Part shown: positions 13,725 to 18,970 of the stretch, one piece after another | How the letters are laid out: each line of letters starts with the position of its first letter | Position numbering within the stretch: position 1 is the first letter of the stretch | Position numbers and translations under genes: made by a program | IMG/VR virus record: IMGVR_UViG_3300046004_001116 | Coordinates: 21,920-85,919 of that record | DNA: 64,000 nucleotides | DNA from: a virus | Strand: one strand, 5' to 3' | Notes under the pieces: model-generated | Told to the model about the DNA's origin: nothing | The model's database searches: none | What the model saw: the letters and a program-made list of their open reading frames with translations, nothing else

Positions 13725-13863
13725 AAGCTGAATGGTTCGAAACATTCGATTGGTCATGGTGTATTGGGCACGGTAGAACGGAGTAATCGTACGCAGAGCG
13801 TTAGGCTCTCAACGGCGGTGAAAGGGAAAACAGGTTAAAGGTTCGAATCCTTAGGATCAGCTT
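13725..13863 (+). ncRNA. Long tRNA-like RNA with acceptor-like closure
   Basis: AAGCTGA/TCAGCTT closes the element, and the 3' strand follows a T-arm (AAAGG-TTCGAAT-CCTTA). The interior includes GAATG..CATTC and GAGC..GGCTC hairpins. An alternative pairing TTAACCTG/CAGGTTAA overlaps, so two folds compete. Confidence 0.42.
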
Positions 13864-13934
13864 GCGTTAAAGTGTAAAGGTTGCATGGGACTCTCATAAG
13901 GTCTACGGGGTGGTTCGAGTCCACGCTACGCTAC
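13862..13934 (+). tRNA. tRNA-Met(CAT), weak acceptor
   Basis: Anticodon arm GGACT-CTCATAA-GGTCT and T-arm GTGG-TTCGAGT-CCAC. The acceptor TTGCGTT/TACGCTA has two mismatches, and its 5' base overlaps the preceding element. Possibly degenerate. Confidence 0.65.
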
Positions 13935-14020
13935 AAAATTCTAAGTGTGTCTTGGTACGCTCTGACAACCGTCAACGACAAGGTCTCGGTAGGCAAAACG
14001 CGTTTGATCCTACCCATTCT
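13935..14020 (+). other. Inter-tRNA spacer, nothing assigned
   Basis: 86 nt without a gene; one possible GTAGG/CCTAC pairing just before tRNA-Gly. Confidence 0.3.
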
Positions 14021-14094
14021 GCAGTAGTAGCTCAGTTGGTAGAGCGCTGCCTTGCCAAGGCAGAGGTTCGCGGGTTCGAATCCCGTCTACTGCT
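14021..14094 (+). tRNA. tRNA-Gly(GCC)
   Basis: Perfect acceptor GCAGTAG/CTACTGC, anticodon arm CTGCC-TTGCCAA-GGCAG, T-arm GCGGG-TTCGAAT-CCCGT. Confidence 0.95.
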
Positions 14095-14101
14095 CAAATA
14101 T

Positions 14102-14175
14102 GCGGGTATGGTGTTTAACGGTTAGCACGTGAGCCTTCCAAGTTTGAAGTTTCGGTTCGAATCCGAATATCCGCT
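14102..14175 (+). tRNA. tRNA-Gly(TCC)
   Basis: Acceptor GCGGGTA/TATCCGC, anticodon arm TGAGC-CTTCCAA-GTTTG (weak, several G-T pairs), T-arm TCGG-TTCGAAT-CCGA. Confidence 0.88.
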
Positions 14176-14180
14176 CAACT

Positions 14181-14254
14181 GGTCTTGTAGCTCAACTGGA
14201 TAGAGCATTGGTTTTCTAAACCAACGGTTATGGGTTCGATTCCCGTCAAGATCA
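14181..14254 (+). tRNA. tRNA-Arg(TCT)
   Basis: Acceptor GGTCTTG/CAAGATC, anticodon arm TTGGT-TTTCTAA-ACCAA, T-arm ATGGG-TTCGATT-CCCGT. Confidence 0.94.
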
Positions 14255-14261
14255 CAAACAT

Positions 14262-14332
14262 ACGCCTATGGTGCAACGGTAGCATGACGGTCTCCAAAAC
14301 CGTTGATAAAGGTTCGAATCCTTTTGGGCGTG
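14262..14332 (+). tRNA. tRNA-Trp(CCA)
   Basis: Acceptor ACGCCTA/TGGGCGT, anticodon arm ACGGT-CTCCAAA-ACCGT, T-arm AAAGG-TTCGAAT-CCTTT. Confidence 0.94.
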
Positions 14333-14341
14333 CAAATATAA

Positions 14342-14428
14342 GGAGAGGTGCCAGAGTGGTCGATTGGACCGGTCTTGAAAACCGGAGAGCGTGAAAGCGC
14401 TCCGTGGGTTCGAATCCCACCCTCTCTT
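14342..14428 (+). tRNA. tRNA-Ser(TGA)
   Basis: Acceptor GGAGAGG/CCTCTCT, anticodon arm CCGGT-CTTGAAA-ACCGG, long variable arm GAGCG-TGAAAG-CGCTC, T-arm GTGGG-TTCGAAT-CCCAC. Confidence 0.95.
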
Positions 14429-14429
14429 C

Positions 14430-14582
14430 AAAATTAGAAGCGGTACATTGAGATACTTCAATATCCAAAACTGCCATTTGTTGGTTCGAGTCCAACCTGA
14501 GGTGTTAATAGCACCTCGGTGGTGAAATGGTAAACACAGCAGTCCCAAAACAAGACGCTCATGTAAACATTCTCTAATTGAA
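14430..14582 (+). ncRNA. Y-like RNA carrying a circularly permuted tRNA module
   Basis: Y-like core: terminal stem AATTAGA/TCTAATT, internal loop AGCGG opposite AACATTC, second stem TACAT-T-GAG/CTCATGTA with a bulged U. The distal loop holds a full permuted tRNA: stem strand ACTGC, T-arm GTTGG-TTCGAGT-CCAAC, acceptor 3' strand CTGAGGTG, closing loop TTAATAG, acceptor 5' strand CACCTCGG (8 bp), D-arm TGGTGAAATGGTAAACAC, and stem strand GCAGT, which pairs with ACTGC where the anticodon stem would be. It fills exactly the space between tRNA-Ser (ends 14428) and tRNA-Thr (starts 14585). The architecture matches YrlA-type Y RNAs as I know them. Confidence 0.75.
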
Positions 14583-14584
14583 TT

Positions 14585-14658
14585 GCTGGCGACGCATGAA
14601 TGGTGGTGCACCGGATTTGTAACCCGGACTAGAGTCGGTTCGATCCCGACCGTCAGCT
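14585..14658 (+). tRNA. tRNA-Thr(TGT)
   Basis: Acceptor GCTGGCG/CGTCAGC, D-arm GCATGAATGGTGGTGC, anticodon arm CCGGA-TTTGTAA-CCCGG with one mismatch, T-arm GTCGG-TTCGATC-CCGAC. Confidence 0.88.
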
Positions 14659-14664
14659 CAAAAT

Positions 14665-14735
14665 GGCCCTATGACCGAGCGGTTAGGTGCAGGTCTGCAA
14701 AATCTGTTAGGTTGGTTCGACTCCAACTGGTGCCT
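14665..14735 (+). tRNA. tRNA-Cys(GCA)
   Basis: Acceptor GGCCCTA/TGGTGCC with one mismatch, anticodon arm CAGGT-CTGCAAA-ATCTG, T-arm GTTGG-TTCGACT-CCAAC. Confidence 0.9.
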
Positions 14736-14738
14736 CGA

Positions 14739-14933
14739 GAATAATCAGAGGACTCATCGCTGGAAACAGAGGAAGTTCGCGACAACTAAACCTAACATGG
14801 GAGATGTAAAAATCGTTCGTACCACGGAAGTTGCAAGTTAAACAGTTTGAGGGTGTCGGTTTCCCTATGAGAACGGGTTAATGCAAAGTCAAATGATGGG
14901 ATAAAACAGAAACGCGGCTACGCTCAATTATTC
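14739..14933 (+). ncRNA. Inter-tRNA structured RNA, about 195 nt
   Basis: GAATAAT/ATTATTC closes the element, whose ends lie 3 and 5 nt from tRNA-Cys and tRNA-Leu. There is no gene inside. GGCT..CGCT and TCGGTTTCC..GAACGGG segments suggest internal stems. Confidence 0.48.
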
Positions 14934-14938
14934 AAATT

Positions 14939-15020
14939 GCCCAGGTGGAGAAATTGGTAGACTCGCCAGCCTAAGGAGCTGGTGCCGCAAGGCGTGAGGG
15001 TTCGAGTCCCTCCTTGGGTA
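14939..15020 (+). tRNA. tRNA-Leu(AAG)
   Basis: Anticodon arm CCAGC-CTAAGGA-GCTGG, long variable arm GCCGCAAGGC, acceptor GCCCAGG/CTTGGGT, T-arm GAGGG-TTCGAGT-CCCTC. Base 34 is A, rare among bacterial Leu tRNAs. Confidence 0.9.
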
Positions 15021-15032
15021 CAAAATTAAAAT

Positions 15033-15122
15033 GGGCCGATTGGTGTAACTGGGAATGAATACCAGCTTGGGTTAACACGAACCTGTAGGTTCGGCTGAGA
15101 GTTCGAATCTCTCATCGGTCCC
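15033..15122 (+). tRNA. tRNA-like RNA with variable-type arm, anticodon unclear
   Basis: Acceptor GGGCCGA/TCGGTCC and T-arm GAGAG-TTCGAAT-CTCTC are good. The centre has CGAACC-TGTA-GGTTCG and no proper 7-base anticodon loop. AAC could be read only with a poor stem. Confidence 0.5.
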
Positions 15123-15238
15123 GGTATCTCCCAAGGGAGAAAACTCTGGTTGGTGGTCTGACCTTATAGACCGCAATAAGACTGTCAAGGTAGGACGTCA
15201 GTTATAGAGAGGTGAGCCATACCTATTCCTCTCAACAT
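15123..15238 (+). ncRNA. Structured inter-tRNA region
   Basis: Three hairpins in a row: TCTCC-CAAG-GGAGA, GGTCT..AGACC and GAGAGG..CCTCTC. No gene. The last hairpin ends 7 nt before tRNA-His. Confidence 0.42.
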
Positions 15239-15313
15239 GGTGATTGTAGCTCAGTTGGTTAGAGCGCTGGTTTGTGGTACCAGAGGTCGCGGGTTCGACC
15301 CCCGTCATTCACC
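15239..15313 (+). tRNA. tRNA-His(GTG)
   Basis: Anticodon arm CTGGT-TTGTGGT-ACCAG. It has the extra 5' G that pairs with C73, typical of tRNA-His. Acceptor GTGATTG/CATTCAC with one mismatch; T-arm GCGGG-TTCGACC-CCCGT. Confidence 0.92.
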
Positions 15314-15328
15314 CTAAAAAGAATACTT

Positions 15329-15478
15329 ATGAAAGGCATTGAATTAATTCCAATTGGGCCTGTTTCTGAAGAAGCAAAGGCTAGGTTAAAGAAACGATCT
15401 GAAAGGGATAAAGCAAGATTAGACCAAATGGTTAAAGACGCTAAAGAAGGCAAGTATGATCATATAATAAACAAATAG
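15329..15478 (+). CDS. Small charged protein, 49 aa
   Basis: I start at 15329 because the frame upstream of it lies inside tRNA-His. MKGIELIPIGPVSEEAKARL is followed by a Lys/Arg/Glu-rich helix ending DHIINK. It uses a TAG stop. Family unknown. Confidence 0.5.
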   Translation: MKGIELIPIGPVSEEAKARLKKRSERDKARLDQMVKDAKEGKYDHIINK

Positions 15479-15483
15479 AAAGC

Positions 15484-15705
15484 ATGAAAGCGGGAGCTAA
15501 AACAACAGACAAAGATTTTAATAACTTAATTACATACTTGGAAAGATTCAAAGGTGCTAATATTACAATCACTGTTGATAAAAATCCTTCGCCTGAAAAG
15601 ATTGCTTATATAAAAGAAAGAATAAAGATAAGTGAGCAACGTGCTCAAAACGGCCGGGTGGTGGAACTGGTAGACACGCTGGGTTTAAGCCCCAGTGGGC
15701 AGTAA
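15484..15705 (+). CDS. Small protein whose C-terminus is encoded by tRNA-Leu
   Basis: 73 residues. Residues 1-56 look like a normal small protein (MKAGAKTTDKDFNNLITYLE onward). The last 17 residues (GRVVELVDTLGLSPSGQ) are translated from the first 54 nt of the overlapping tRNA-Leu(TAA). The gene either lost its own stop when the tRNA was acquired or is not translated to the end. Confidence 0.45.
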   Translation: MKAGAKTTDKDFNNLITYLERFKGANITITVDKNPSPEKIAYIKERIKISEQRAQNGRVVELVDTLGLSPSGQ

Positions 15706-15737
15706 TGCCCGTGCGGGTTCGAATCCCGCTCTGGTCA
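15652..15737 (+). tRNA. tRNA-Leu(TAA)
   Basis: Acceptor GGCCGGG/TCTGGTC, anticodon arm CTGGG-TTTAAGC-CCCAG, variable arm GGGCAGTAATGCCC, T-arm GCGGG-TTCGAAT-CCCGC. Confidence 0.93.
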
Positions 15738-15741
15738 CAAA

Positions 15742-15827
15742 GGAGAGGTAAGCATAGTGGTACTGCAGCGGATTGCTAATCCGTTCGGCGTTTATTCGTC
15801 GCGTGGGTTCGATCCCCACTCTCTCCG
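15742..15827 (+). tRNA. tRNA-Ser(GCT)
   Basis: Acceptor GGAGAGG/TCTCTCC, anticodon arm GCGGA-TTGCTAA-TCCGT, variable arm GGCG..CGTC, T-arm GTGGG-TTCGATC-CCCAC. Confidence 0.93.
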
Positions 15828-15846
15828 CAATATATAATAAAACAAT

Positions 15847-15918
15847 GGCCTGTTAGTTTAACGGATAGAACTCTGGTTTACGGCATCAGCGATGGGGGTT
15901 CGAGTCCCTCACGGGTCA
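15847..15918 (+). tRNA. tRNA-Arg(ACG)
   Basis: Acceptor GGCCTGT/ACGGGTC, anticodon arm CTGGT-TTACGGC-ATCAG, T-arm GGGGG-TTCGAGT-CCCTC. Last tRNA of the array. Confidence 0.92.
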
Positions 15919-15942
15919 CTAATCAAATAAAAAACAAATGTC

Positions 15943-16395
15943 ATGGTATTTAGAAAGCTCGCAGATAGGCAGGAAGTTGACTTATTACCATACGCACATG
16001 ATTTCCTAACGGAACATCCAGAGCATAAACTCTACGTGGGTACGGATAGTCAAAACATCGGAAAAACTACAGTTTATGCAACAGTTATTGTGTTTCATAA
16101 TAACAACGGTGGTGGTCACGTTTTATATTCTAAGGTAACAGTACCTAGAATCGCGGACAGATGGACCAGATTGTGGAAAGAAGTAGAAATGTCAGTTCAA
16201 GCAGCTGACCTTTTAAAAGAAGGAGATTTTCATCCGGTAGATTTTATTGACTTGGATTTAAACCCAGACCCAAGATACAAATCGAATATGGTCTTAAGAT
16301 CAGCTGTTGGTTATGTTGAGAGTTTTGGTTACAAAGCAAGAGTAAAACCGAATGCGACTATTGCATCTTGTGTTGCAGATAGTATCTTCCGTTAA
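15943..16395 (+). CDS. RNase H-like protein, YkuK/DUF458 type
   Basis: 150 residues with KLYVGTDSQNIGKTTVYATV near 29-48, the first RNase H-fold strand bearing a catalytic-type Asp, and FIDLDLNPDPRYKSN near 101-115, followed by a C-terminal SAVGYVESFGYKARVKPNA. This is the layout of the DUF458/YkuK family, predicted ribonuclease H-like enzymes of uncertain substrate. Placement directly after the tRNA array suggests an RNA-related role, but this is only inference. Confidence 0.7.
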   Translation: MVFRKLADRQEVDLLPYAHDFLTEHPEHKLYVGTDSQNIGKTTVYATVIVFHNNNGGGHVLYSKVTVPRIADRWTRLWKEVEMSVQAADLLKEGDFHPVDFIDLDLNPDPRYKSNMVLRSAVGYVESFGYKARVKPNATIASCVADSIFR

Positions 16396-16413
16396 GAACT
16401 ATTATATAAGAAG

Positions 16414-16426
16414 TGAATATATAATC
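16414..16426 (+). promoter_or_regulatory. Candidate late promoter box (TGAATATATAATC)
   Basis: Same extended sequence as at 39827 (GTGAATATATAATCTATAA), which argues for a functional promoter. It is followed by a leader hairpin. Confidence 0.55.
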
Positions 16427-16434
16427 TATAATAC

Positions 16435-16457
16435 TTTGGGGTGTAAAAGCCCCAAAT
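16435..16457 (+). promoter_or_regulatory. Leader hairpin (TTTGGGG/CCCCAAA)
   Basis: A 7-bp stem with an 8 nt loop and a short T-rich tract, between the box at 16414 and the PTH2-like gene. It could be an attenuator or a 5' stabilising hairpin. Confidence 0.5.
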
Positions 16458-16488
16458 ATTTTTACTAACTAAAATAAAACAAAAAAAC

Positions 16489-16845
16489 ATGAAGTAGGTA
16501 CAAACAAAATTCTCCGAAACAAAATTAATCGTTGTCACTAGATCTGATATTTCTCCGGGCTATCAAGTAGTCCAATCAACACACTCAATCGCTGATTTCT
16601 CATATCAGCATCCTGAAGCTTTCCAACAGTGGAAGAATGATTCAAACTCAATCATTTGCCTTTCAGTGCCTTCAGAAGAGAAACTTCTCAAACTATTTAA
16701 TAAATTCGAAAACCGTATACCGGCTACAGCGTTCTATGAACCAGACGTATCCGAATGGACTTCCGTGTGCTTACTTGGCACCCCAGAGATTCGTAAAGCA
16801 CTTTCGCATTTACCGCTATCATTAAAAAACTCCGATGTATTATGA
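16489..16845 (+). CDS. Peptidyl-tRNA hydrolase 2-like protein with in-frame TAG at codon 3
   Basis: The frame reads ATG AAG TAG and then 115 sense codons to a TGA that overlaps the next ATG. The downstream protein (KLIVVTRSDISPGYQVVQST, then HSIADFSYQHPEAFQQWK, then SIICLSVPSEEKLLKLF) has the order of PTH2 enzymes, which release peptides from stalled tRNAs: a VVxRxD strand, the Q..H helix and the VPSEEELL helix. No in-frame ATG, GTG or TTG occurs near the start. It is either a recoded or alternatively started gene, or a recent nonsense mutation. TAG is used as a normal stop elsewhere in the window and I found no tRNA with a CTA anticodon. Confidence 0.6.
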
Positions 16846-17267
16846 AAGGAATCTTAAAAGTTAGAAGCTTTGATGCGCTTAAAAAATTAAGTACAAAAAG
16901 AGCTTACGGTAAACACAAAAGATTACATGAAAGAATGAGACATATTCATACGTCTATTCTATTTCTTGAAGAACACAAATTACTTACTGTGGATATGCTA
17001 TGGGATATGTTATGTGTTTACATTAGCTATCAAAGAGAAGCAGGTAAACTTTATTATGTTTACGCTTACGCTAGACCAGATAGTTGGTATAAGACAAACA
17101 ATCGAATATTTACCGAATTTACACCAGAACATGTTGATTCGTATATTAATCATATACTTACAAATGCTTATAGCCATGTAATGAATCTGCCGTATGAACT
17201 ACATAAAAAATACAGAGACATTATCATCGGGAGAGAAAAAGAACTAAAATTAAAAAACAACAATTAA
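16842..17267 (+). CDS. Hypothetical protein, 141 aa
   Basis: MKGILKVRSFDALKKLSTKR onward; basic and His-rich, with a central YISYQREAGKLYYVYAYARP segment. Its ATG overlaps the TGA of the PTH2-like frame (ATGA), which suggests translational coupling and hence that the upstream frame is translated. Family unknown. Confidence 0.65.
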   Translation: MKGILKVRSFDALKKLSTKRAYGKHKRLHERMRHIHTSILFLEEHKLLTVDMLWDMLCVYISYQREAGKLYYVYAYARPDSWYKTNNRIFTEFTPEHVDSYINHILTNAYSHVMNLPYELHKKYRDIIIGREKELKLKNNN

Positions 17268-17277
17268 AACAAACATT

Positions 17278-17571
17278 ATGAAAACACAAGCACAACACAG
17301 ACAAGACGTAGTTAATTATTTAAGATTAACAGCACAACACAAATTCCTAAAAGGGGAAAGTAATTTATTAGGATTAATAGAAACTGCAGATGGAAGTTTC
17401 TTTCGAGTAGACAATGGAACTCCAGTAACATCACAAATTAACATCGATTGGTTTGTAGAGCATTATAAAGGTGATGCTAAAAACGTAATCAAAAACCAAA
17501 TCTTTTTTCATGGCCATGGTTACACTAGTATTAAAAGAAAATATTATGAAAAGTTGTTAGCCGCTAAATAA
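17278..17571 (+). CDS. Hypothetical protein, 97 aa
   Basis: MKTQAQHRQDVVNYLRLTAQ onward with an NQIFFHGHGYTSIKRKYYEK tail. Soluble and basic; no family recognised. 10 nt after the previous gene. Confidence 0.6.
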   Translation: MKTQAQHRQDVVNYLRLTAQHKFLKGESNLLGLIETADGSFFRVDNGTPVTSQINIDWFVEHYKGDAKNVIKNQIFFHGHGYTSIKRKYYEKLLAAK

Positions 17572-17622
17572 AACTAAAGATAACTCCTGAATATAAATAC
17601 TCAATAAAATAAAACACAGACT

Positions 17623-17901
17623 ATGAACAAAGTAATTAAATTCTCAGCAGATTGGTGTGGACCATGCAAAGTATACAAACCAAACTATATAAAATTTGCT
17701 GAACAAGTTAGTGGAGATGGAAAGGACATTGATGTGCTTGATCTTGATGTAGATAAAAATTCAGATGAGGCAAGTAAATACGGAGTAAGATCTATCCCAC
17801 TTACACTTTTTATTAAAGATGGTGAAGTTGTTGATAAAATCAGCGGTGTAATACCAACAAGTGCATTACTTGACAAATATGCAGCAGTTTATCAGAATTA
17901 A
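17623..17901 (+). CDS. Thioredoxin-like protein
   Basis: 92 residues with the WCGPC active site at 11-15 and the cis-Pro loop RSIP at about 56-59, the normal thioredoxin fold at slightly reduced length. Phage thioredoxins can act as redox partners of ribonucleotide reductase or as polymerase factors. It has its own terminator. Confidence 0.93.
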   Translation: MNKVIKFSADWCGPCKVYKPNYIKFAEQVSGDGKDIDVLDLDVDKNSDEASKYGVRSIPLTLFIKDGEVVDKISGVIPTSALLDKYAAVYQN

Positions 17902-17925
17902 AATACTTTTAAAGAATTAGAAATC

Positions 17926-17950
17926 AGGGACCAAAAGGTCCCTTTTTTTG
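17926..17950 (+). terminator. Rho-independent terminator after thioredoxin
   Basis: AGGGACC-AAAA-GGTCCCT followed by seven T. Confidence 0.95.
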
Positions 17951-17996
17951 ACATCTCAAATGATAAATACTGTAACTAAAATAACTCAGTATTCAT

Positions 17997-18284
17997 ATGG
18001 GACAAAAAGAAAACGTGTTTAAAAGAATATTCACCTGGTTAGGTGGTGTCTTACAAGACGAAACGGGAACTCCGTCATCAAAAAGAGTAGTAGGGCTTTT
18101 ATGTGGTGTTACTCTATGTATTACTTTATATGCAAACAGCTTCTCACATGGAGATATTAAACCATCAGACATATTGGTTGAAGCAGTTACTGCTTTAGCT
18201 TTTGGTTGTTTAGGATTATCTTCAATTGACAAAATTTGGGGTAAAAAGAAAACAGAACCTGCTGCTGAAGAACCTGCTGAATAA
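17997..18284 (+). CDS. Small membrane protein, holin-like
   Basis: 95 residues. After QDETGTPSSKRVV two hydrophobic segments follow (about 32-50 and 62-78), then a charged Lys/Glu/Ala tail. This layout, including the 'D-G-PSSKRV' lead-in, is common in phage holin-type proteins that permeabilise the inner membrane for lysis. No endolysin is adjacent; an SLT lysozyme lies at 46120. Confidence 0.6.
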   Translation: MGQKENVFKRIFTWLGGVLQDETGTPSSKRVVGLLCGVTLCITLYANSFSHGDIKPSDILVEAVTALAFGCLGLSSIDKIWGKKKTEPAAEEPAE

Positions 18285-18310
18285 GTAAACTTAAAATTAT
18301 CCTTAAAACA

Positions 18311-18430
18311 ATGTCAGACCAACTACGAATAGAGTTGGACATAATCATAGTTTTAATGAAAGCAGGTATTCCTGCAGACATAGCAAGAATTATGGCCAGA
18401 CAGATAATGATTGATAGCACTACAGCATAG
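18311..18430 (+). CDS. Tiny hypothetical protein, 39 aa
   Basis: MSDQLRIELDIIIVLMKAGI onward, ending ARQIMIDSTTA. It forms an amphipathic helix. The A-rich leader and 26 nt spacing from the holin-like gene favour a real gene. Confidence 0.45.
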   Translation: MSDQLRIELDIIIVLMKAGIPADIARIMARQIMIDSTTA

Positions 18431-18552
18431 TTTTTAACAATTAGAAAAAAAGTTTAAAAAAATGTAAAAATGCAAAAACTATCTGAAATGATATGTATAA
18501 ATATACTATAAATTAATTACAATAATACGTTCTTACAATACTTTGTCATCTC

Positions 18553-18600
18553 GAAGCGGTCATCAGAGTTACATCAAACTATAACTATGACAGCCAATTC
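18553..18600 (+). ncRNA. Y-like 5' motif with hairpin, upstream of Ro60
   Basis: CGAAGCGGTCATCAG is followed by AGTTACATCAAAC, the 5' signature of the Y-like RNAs, and GTCAT-C-AG pairs with CTATGAC. I could not find the outer stem or an ATTCTC strand, so this may be a partial or diverged copy. Confidence 0.45.
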
Positions 18601-18612
18601 TTTAAAAACGCA

Positions 18613-18664
18613 GTAGGTGTAAAAGCCTAACCGTTTTAGAGATCCTACCGTCTTTTACCTCTAC
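18613..18664 (+). ncRNA. Strong RNA hairpin upstream of Ro60
   Basis: GTAGGTGTAAAAG pairs with CTTTTACCTCTAC at 12 of 13 positions, with further possible pairing inside. No T-tract. Confidence 0.55.
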
Positions 18665-18795
18665 AGGCCAGGCGGCTATCGCAAGATAGGAAATCAGTAG
18701 ATCGGTGATCCACTTAATATCGGATCGACTCGCGCACGTAAGGCGCAATCCTTTGAGGAGAAATTCTCGGGCACTGACAAATTGCATACAAAACA
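18665..18795 (+). ncRNA. Structured RNA segment between Y-like elements
   Basis: CTATC-GCAA-GATAG, GATCC..GGATC, GCGC-A-C-GTAA-GGCGC and GAGAA..TTCTC hairpins follow each other. The GCGC hairpin carries the CGTAAGG loop seen in inter-tRNA RNAs at 8.9, 9.56 and 9.8 kb. Confidence 0.5.
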
Positions 18796-18873
18796 TAACC
18801 GACGCGGAGATAGGAGTTACATCAAACTTTAAGCAAAATTCGAACAAACGCTCCTTTCTAATATTCTCGGTCA
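18796..18873 (+). ncRNA. Y-like RNA upstream of the Ro60 gene
   Basis: Terminal stem ACCGA/TCGGT; internal loop CGCGG opposite AATATTC; second stem AGATAGGAG/CTCCTTTCT with one mismatch; distal GAGTTACATCAAACTTT. Its 3' strand (ACAAAC, CTCCTTTCTAATATTCTC) is closely similar to that of the Y-like RNA at 10504. It lies 98 nt upstream of Ro60, matching known bacterial Y RNA and rsr gene neighbourhoods. Confidence 0.68.
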
Positions 18874-18970
18874 TTTTGAAATTTCTTGCCACATTGGCAT
18901 TTCTATAATGACGAGTATCGCTTCACAGCTTTACTCGTCTTTTTTTGTTTAATAACTAAAACCAATTATA

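Noticed and set aside
9963-14611. Several 60-120 codon open frames across tRNA genes on both strands
   Set aside because: They are translations of tRNAs and their structured spacers (typical strings from T-arms such as 'GSNPA' and 'VRVH'); they have no gene-like codon use and cross tRNA genes.
9496-15238. Group I or group II introns in tRNAs
   Set aside because: The inserts are too short and lack the conserved P, Q, R, S or domain V signals as far as I can see.
8580-15918. CRISPR array
   Set aside because: The recurring GGTTCGAATCC strings are tRNA T-arms at irregular distances, not direct repeats with unique spacers.
8797-15918. Attachment site for integration in the tRNA genes
   Set aside because: No integrase or direct repeat was seen; the tRNAs are complete genes in an array of a lytic-type phage.
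16489-16845. TAG recoded as sense genome-wide
   Set aside because: TAG serves as the terminal codon of several apparently normal genes here (for example those ending at 31701, 55508, 58114 and 58852) and no tRNA with a CTA anticodon was found.
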